DNA of 64,000 nucleotides from Tricholoma matsutake. Taxonomy: Eukaryota; Basidiomycota; Agaricomycetes; Agaricales; Tricholomataceae. Made by a program: the position numbers and the translations under genes. Positions 63,519-64,000 of the stretch are shown here, piece after piece; the first letter of the stretch is position 1; each line of letters starts with the position of its first letter. The stretch spans positions 10,726,001 to 10,790,000 of the forward strand of contig AP026539.1 in the NCBI GenBank assembly GCA_026075535.2, in the 5' to 3' direction. The notes under the pieces are model-generated. The model was not told the origin of the DNA. It was given only the letters and a program-made list of their open reading frames with translations, and searched no databases.

Positions 63519-64000
63519 TGTTAAGGGCAAAGCCTCAACCACTCGATCTAGTTGATGTCATTCAACGAGGTGCTTCCTCGACGAGTTGTTCGGCACTAGT
63601 CTTACTTGGAGCATCCAACGTAAGGTAGATAGTGCACTCTAGCAGGGCTTCTGCATAGAGTCATTCAGGTTCACGCACTAAGGGGCTTCCTTAGTGGTTT
63701 CAAGTAAGTTCGTGAGTTGCAAGTTAAGGCTGTAGATTGCCTAGATCTAAACTAAGGACATCCCTACTACAAGTTGCAGTACTTATACTAGTAGGAAGGT
63801 CCTTATCGTCCAATTGGAAAGGTAGATGCATATCAGGTATGAATAGAAACAATAAGCCTCATGCCTTGCATGAGGCATCTGATGTCATGGAGTGCTGTGG
63901 CGCAGCATGTCAGGAAACAATAAGAGATAAGCCTCATGCCTAGCATGAGGCATCCGATGTCAAGGACATGCTGTAGCACAGCATGTCAATCACGAGAGTC
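63519..64000 (+). repeat. Edge repeat with 75-bp hairpin units, possibly the start of an LTR
   Basis: A TGTTAAGGGC (63519) just after the recombinase stop could be the start of an LTR. Farther on, GCCTCATGCC-TT/TA-GCATGAGGC palindromes stand at 63856-63876 and 63931-63951, exactly 75 bp apart, each followed by a degenerate inverted repeat. The second of these, GACATGCTG-TAGCA-CAGCATGTC (63965-63987), is perfect. The sequence runs off the window, so neither the other end nor a duplication can be checked. Confidence 0.5.

Noticed and set aside
63856..63990. CRISPR-like spaced repeats
   Set aside because: Only two units, with no unique spacers of constant size, in a eukaryotic transposon context; these are tandem hairpin repeats.

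Overview
The window is nuclear DNA of a basidiomycete fungus, most likely an Agaricomycete (mushroom-forming). Host genes carry many short 45-70 bp introns, and the proteins (BRR2, an E(z)-type methyltransferase, RRB1/GRWD1, an ABCA-type transporter, small 7-Cys metallothioneins) and the transposon families (chromoviral Gypsy, Copia, pogo, PIF/Harbinger, Crypton-type recombinase) all fit that group. The species cannot be told from the sequence.

Layout. 1-1193: N-terminal part of the spliceosomal helicase BRR2 on the minus strand, running off the left edge. 1.4-39.7 kb: a deep nest of transposable elements. A pogo-like DNA transposon (1491-14088) is split by a PIF/Harbinger element (1682-5699), itself split by a hAT-type MITE (3033-3850), and by a Gypsy element (7762-13791). 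A Copia element (14585-19431) follows. Next come decayed transposon genes: a coiled-coil 'SGDGT' family protein, a RecQ-like helicase, and a DDE transposase. The DDE transposase is cut by a second Copia (25364-36964), which is cut by a second Gypsy (29130-35177). Most of these elements have exact target-site duplications, and three interrupted reading frames resume in frame after the insertion.

39.7-58.4 kb: a host gene island. It holds a 17-exon E(z)/EZH2-like H3K27 methyltransferase (+), the ribosome-biogenesis WD protein RRB1/GRWD1 (-), two tandem three-exon metallothionein genes (+), a conserved Agaricomycete protein of unknown function (-) and a full-size ABCA-type transporter (-). A 3.6 kb stretch at 47.6-51.2 kb shows no gene that I recognise.

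59.4-64 kb: a second transposon zone. A Crypton-type tyrosine recombinase gene with a Gcr1-type C-terminal DNA-binding domain is interrupted by a second copy of the hAT MITE (59602-60429). At the right edge are 75-bp hairpin repeats, probably the start of another LTR element.

Almost all premature stops in the retrotransposons are TGA at places where a sister copy or the family has CGA, pointing to C-to-T decay at CpG. Host genes look intact, apart from unusual splice donors in the EZH2-like gene.
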